A program made the translations under genes and the position numbers. Source: Clostridiales bacterium (GTDB taxonomy: Bacteria > Bacillota > Clostridia > Tissierellales > Sedimentibacteraceae). Taken from it: a stretch of DNA of 8,642 nt. Shown piece after piece: positions 6,842 through 8,642 of the stretch. The DNA is taken from NCBI GenBank assembly GCA_003483345.1, contig DMWH01000097.1, positions 534 through 9,175 of the forward strand. Reading direction: 5' to 3'. Numbering within the stretch: the stretch's first letter is position 1; every line of letters starts with the position of its first letter. The notes under the pieces are model-generated. The model was not told the origin of the DNA. It did no database searches and saw only the letters and a list, made by a program, of their open reading frames with translations.

Positions 6842-7052
6842 TTAACAACCTCTTTGCTTCTAGCTAAATTTTTATAAACGATTGACATGAAAATTGATAT
6901 GCATCAGGTTATAGATATAAATACTAATTTACATGCCCATTCTTTTAATATAAAAGCACGCCTAAATGATTAAGCGTGCTCAAACCATTAACAAACTTTT
7001 TTAAATGATGAAAAAAGAAGTTTTATCTAACATTGCAATAGAAATATAGATA
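6842..7052. other. Intergenic stretch between the hydrolase and DUF3021 genes
   Basis: No coding frame is credible here. The region contains the terminator of the DUF3021 gene (6952-6980). An imperfect A/T-rich hairpin at 6993-7023 (AAACTT pairing with AAGTTT, extended by T/A pairs past one bulge) lies between that terminator and the gene. I see nothing convincing in 6842-6950 beyond a short TGAT-ATGC-ATCA palindrome. Confidence 0.6.
6952..6980 (-). terminator. Rho-independent terminator of lytTR-DUF3021
   Basis: A 7-bp GC-rich stem, AGCACGC / GCGTGCT, has a 12-nt loop that can pair partly inside (TAA with TTA). It is followed on the minus strand by TTTTATATT. It lies about 70 bases past the DUF3021 stop codon. 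Confidence 0.8.
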
Positions 7053-7529
7053 TTATTTTTTATTTGCTTCTTCTCTAGCTTTATACGCTTTTAGATCTTC
7101 ATTTAAATCTTTTATTTCTTTTTTCCAAATTAAATACATGATTAACCAAATTAATGCATAAACAACAATAACTGTTCCGGAAATGATCAAAAAAGTAACT
7201 AGTGTAAATGGAACCCATTTTAGGACTGTAAATACTATAATAAATGAAATCAATATCGATACCGAATGGGCAACCGTTGCTTTTAATAAACTCCACAATT
7301 CAATATCAAAAAAACTAATTCCACCCATACATACCATACCCAGTAAACCCGATAGTAATGTTTGAAGGACAATTGCCAAAGTTTCGCTTTCTAGTGATTC
7401 AAGCAATCCCGGAGATACTACACTTACGCCCTCACCATAACCAAGATTGACCAATAAAGTAATAAGGTTTCCGATAATGACTCCAATAATAAAGCCTAAT
7501 ATTAATCTTATTATTAAATTTTTTTTCAT
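7053..7529 (-). CDS. DUF3021-family four-TM membrane protein, partner of LytTR
   Basis: The 158-residue integral membrane protein has four hydrophobic segments, at about 5-28, 52-74, 84-106 and 108-135, and a charged cytoplasmic C-terminal tail (136-158). Size, topology and position directly after a stand-alone LytTR gene match the DUF3021 family. In the LytTR regulatory systems of streptococci (HdrRM, BrsRM), a small membrane protein encoded next to a LytTR regulator holds it inactive; the same role is inferred here, and the input signal is unknown. The ATG overlaps the lytTR stop (ATGA), showing translational coupling. The AGGGGAGG ribosome site is rather far away (12 nt) and can pair with CCTC just before the start codon. 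Confidence 0.85.
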   Translation of the reverse strand: MKKNLIIRLILGFIIGVIIGNLITLLVNLGYGEGVSVVSPGLLESLESETLAIVLQTLLSGLLGMVCMGGISFFDIELWSLLKATVAHSVSILISFIIVFTVLKWVPFTLVTFLIISGTVIVVYALIWLIMYLIWKKEIKDLNEDLKAYKAREEANKK

Positions 7530-7978
7530 TTTAGAGGCTTGCCTCCCCTTAATATTTCCTTGATATGTTTAGTATATCTTCTAGAGGTATAGGATTTGAT
7601 ACCATTTATCATTTTTATTTTAATGATTCCTCCACCTTCAAAACTCCACTCTTTAACGTATTTTAAATTTACTATCTCCGATTGTGAAATTTTTACAAAC
7701 CAAGTTGGATTTAATTTTGTTTCAACTTGATATAATGGTTCACTTAATACATATTGACCATTTATCGTTTTGATTGATATAAACCTTCCGCTTTTAGATA
7801 AAATAATAATGTCATTCATGTCAATTATTTGCTCATCTGAAAGAAGTTGACAAGAAAGTTTTTCTCCACCCAAAAGCTCAAGTATTTTGTTTATTTCTTC
7901 TGTTTGTTCTTTTGCCCTGATGATGACTTCAGTTTCCTCAACCGTTTCATCATGAATGAACTTCAATTTAAACGACAT
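7526..7978 (-). CDS. Stand-alone LytTR-domain transcriptional regulator
   Basis: A DNA-binding protein of 150 residues. The C-terminal ~100 residues form a LytTR domain: IIILSKSGRFISI strands, then FVKISQSEIVNLKYV (the conserved F-v-r-i-h-r-S-x-i-v-N-l-k-y-i signature) and a final SRRYTKHIKEIL helix. There is no receiver domain, only a short N-terminal extension, typical of LytTR proteins paired with DUF3021 membrane proteins. I place the start at the ATG ending at 7978, because an AAAGGAG ribosome site lies 7 nt before it; the in-frame ATG seven codons earlier (to 7999) contains that site within its codons and lacks one of its own. It is the first gene of a two-gene operon with DUF3021 and probably regulates its own promoter, as related systems do. 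Confidence 0.9.
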   Translation of the reverse strand: MSFKLKFIHDETVEETEVIIRAKEQTEEINKILELLGGEKLSCQLLSDEQIIDMNDIIILSKSGRFISIKTINGQYVLSEPLYQVETKLNPTWFVKISQSEIVNLKYVKEWSFEGGGIIKIKMINGIKSYTSRRYTKHIKEILRGGKPLK

Positions 7979-7993
7979 ACTATAACTCCTTTG

Positions 7994-8102
7994 ATTCATC
8001 TTTATTGTATTATAATTATTATTTGAAAAATAATCAATACTAAGAACATCTTTACTTATTGCTAGAGAATATAGTAGATATTTTCTTGTTATAAAGATGA
8101 AT
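7994..8102. repeat. 12-bp inverted repeat flanking the lytTR promoter
   Basis: ATTCATCTTTAT at 7994-8005 and its exact reverse complement ATAAAGATGAAT at 8091-8102 enclose 85 bases that include the promoter. One arm is at the predicted transcript start, the other is about 55 bases upstream of the -35 box. They could be paired regulator sites. Confidence 0.5.
8009..8037 (-). promoter_or_regulatory. Sigma-A type promoter of lytTR-DUF3021
   Basis: A TTGATT -35 box (8032-8037), a 17-nt spacer and a perfect TATAAT -10 box (8009-8014) lie 30 bases before the chosen lytTR start. The predicted transcript start, near 8002, is upstream of both candidate ATGs. Confidence 0.8.
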
Positions 8103-8135
8103 AATAAGGAACTATTATAATTCTAATATTGTGAT

Positions 8136-8642
8136 TTATTGCCCCCATACCGTAGGCATACCGTTTACATAATGCCAATGGTTTCCGTCTGTATTTGATG
8201 TATCGCTATACCAAAATACTGGTCTATTGCTACGATTCCAATTCGATGCCCAATCTGAAGGTTTATCGGTTGCTTCTGCGTAAATTTTTAATTGATCACA
8301 ACCTCTGAATGCATTATTCCCAATGGTGTTGACACTTTTTGGAATAATTATGATACTCAACTCTTTACAACCATTAAACGCCCCTGCTCCAATAGATTCC
8401 AAATCTTTACTTAAAGTTACTTTGGTGATTGCGGTACCATAAAAGGCATAACTATCAATTCTAGTAATATTACTAAGATCGAGTACAGATAAATCTGGGC
8501 ATTCATAAAATGATAAGGTGCCGATTATTTTAACACTAGCAGGAATGACAGTTGTTTTAACTCCAACAAGTAATGTATTAGTTCCGGTTTCTATAATAGC
8601 ATTACAATTATCTCTTGAGTCTAGTACTTTGTTATTAGCATC
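8136..8642 (-). CDS. BspA-like leucine-rich-repeat (LRR_5) surface protein, 3' end only
   Basis: The frame stays open to the window edge, giving the last 168 residues of a longer protein; the TTG at 8402 is not a start. From the edge it reads an NKVLDSRDNCNAIIET segment typical of BspA-like proteins. Then come LRR_5 repeats of about 23 residues, each with an I-P-x-S-V-x-x-I-G-x-x-A-F-x-G-C-x-x-L consensus (for example IPKSVNTIGNNAF). A C-terminal cap contains W-N-R-S-N-R-P-V-F-W and ends in HWHYVNGMPTVWGQ. BspA-type proteins are secreted or surface proteins that bind host or partner-cell molecules in gut and oral bacteria; the ligand here is unknown. No C-terminal anchor (LPXTG, TM segment) follows the cap, so any anchor must be N-terminal. 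No clear terminator follows. Confidence 0.88.
   Translation of the reverse strand, partial: DANNKVLDSRDNCNAIIETGTNTLLVGVKTTVIPASVKIIGTLSFYECPDLSVLDLSNITRIDSYAFYGTAITKVTLSKDLESIGAGAFNGCKELSIIIIPKSVNTIGNNAFRGCDQLKIYAEATDKPSDWASNWNRSNRPVFWYSDTSNTDGNHWHYVNGMPTVWGQ

Noticed and set aside
6883..6925. Plus-strand promoter-like TTGACA/TTGATA and TATAAA boxes
   Set aside because: The best pair has a 16-nt spacer but no plus-strand gene lies downstream; AT-rich chance matches are likely.
7099..7365. Open frames on both strands inside the DUF3021 gene
   Set aside because: The DUF3021 frame has full-length membrane topology and coupling to lytTR; these overlap it without support.
7979..7999. Longer lytTR start seven codons upstream
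   Set aside because: Those codons contain the AAAGGAG ribosome site of the downstream ATG, and no site precedes the upstream ATG.
8103..8135. Weak A/T-rich hairpin after the LRR stop codon
   Set aside because: The stem is short and imperfect with no T-tract, so it is not supported as a terminator.
8400..8402. TTG as start of the LRR gene
   Set aside because: The frame and the LRR pattern continue without a stop to base 8642.
1..8642. Mobile elements, CRISPR arrays, tRNA or rRNA genes, riboswitches
   Set aside because: I saw no terminal repeats, transposase frames, regular repeat-spacer pattern, tRNA cloverleaf or known riboswitch leader; leaders are short.

Overview
The window is AT-rich DNA from a low-G+C Gram-positive-type bacterium. 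The evidence is strong AAGGAGG-like ribosome sites, TTGnnn/TATAAT promoters with 17-nt spacers, lipoprotein signal peptides, a FbaA-type class II aldolase and a DegV protein. All frames read with the standard bacterial code, with no internal TGA needed. The BspA-like leucine-rich-repeat protein at the right edge is of a kind common in gut Firmicutes/Mollicutes-related lineages. DapF points to a lineage that keeps diaminopimelate synthesis. No genus can be fixed from the sequence alone.

Layout. The left edge holds the only plus-strand gene, a 5'-truncated modular protein that alternates thioredoxin-like CxxC domains with Ig-like (X2-type) modules. It ends in a bidirectional hairpin shared with a convergent minus-strand pair: a zinc-ribbon two-TM membrane protein followed directly by a thioredoxin-like lipoprotein. 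All other genes are on the minus strand. They are a degV-fbaA operon with a strong promoter overlapped by a perfect palindrome, then monocistronic dapF, a flavodoxin-like protein and an alpha/beta-hydrolase lipoprotein, each with its own promoter. Next comes a lytTR-DUF3021 two-gene regulatory operon joined by an ATGA overlap. The right edge holds the 3' end of a BspA-type LRR surface protein that runs out of the window.

How the genes work together. Most of the middle is ordinary housekeeping: glycolysis, fatty-acid-binding DegV, and lysine/peptidoglycan precursor synthesis. Three parts are accessory and more interesting. (1) An extracytoplasmic thiol-redox cluster has three Trx-like domains with one shared GCxGCxxxKP signature in two convergent genes. 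(2) The LytTR/DUF3021 pair resembles the LytTR regulatory systems, in which a membrane protein restrains a DNA-binding LytTR protein; its promoter is flanked by a 12-bp inverted repeat. (3) A surface LRR protein lies just upstream of that regulator. I see no mobile elements, CRISPR arrays, tRNA or rRNA genes. The case for a wholly new system is modest; the modular X2-Trx protein is the best candidate.
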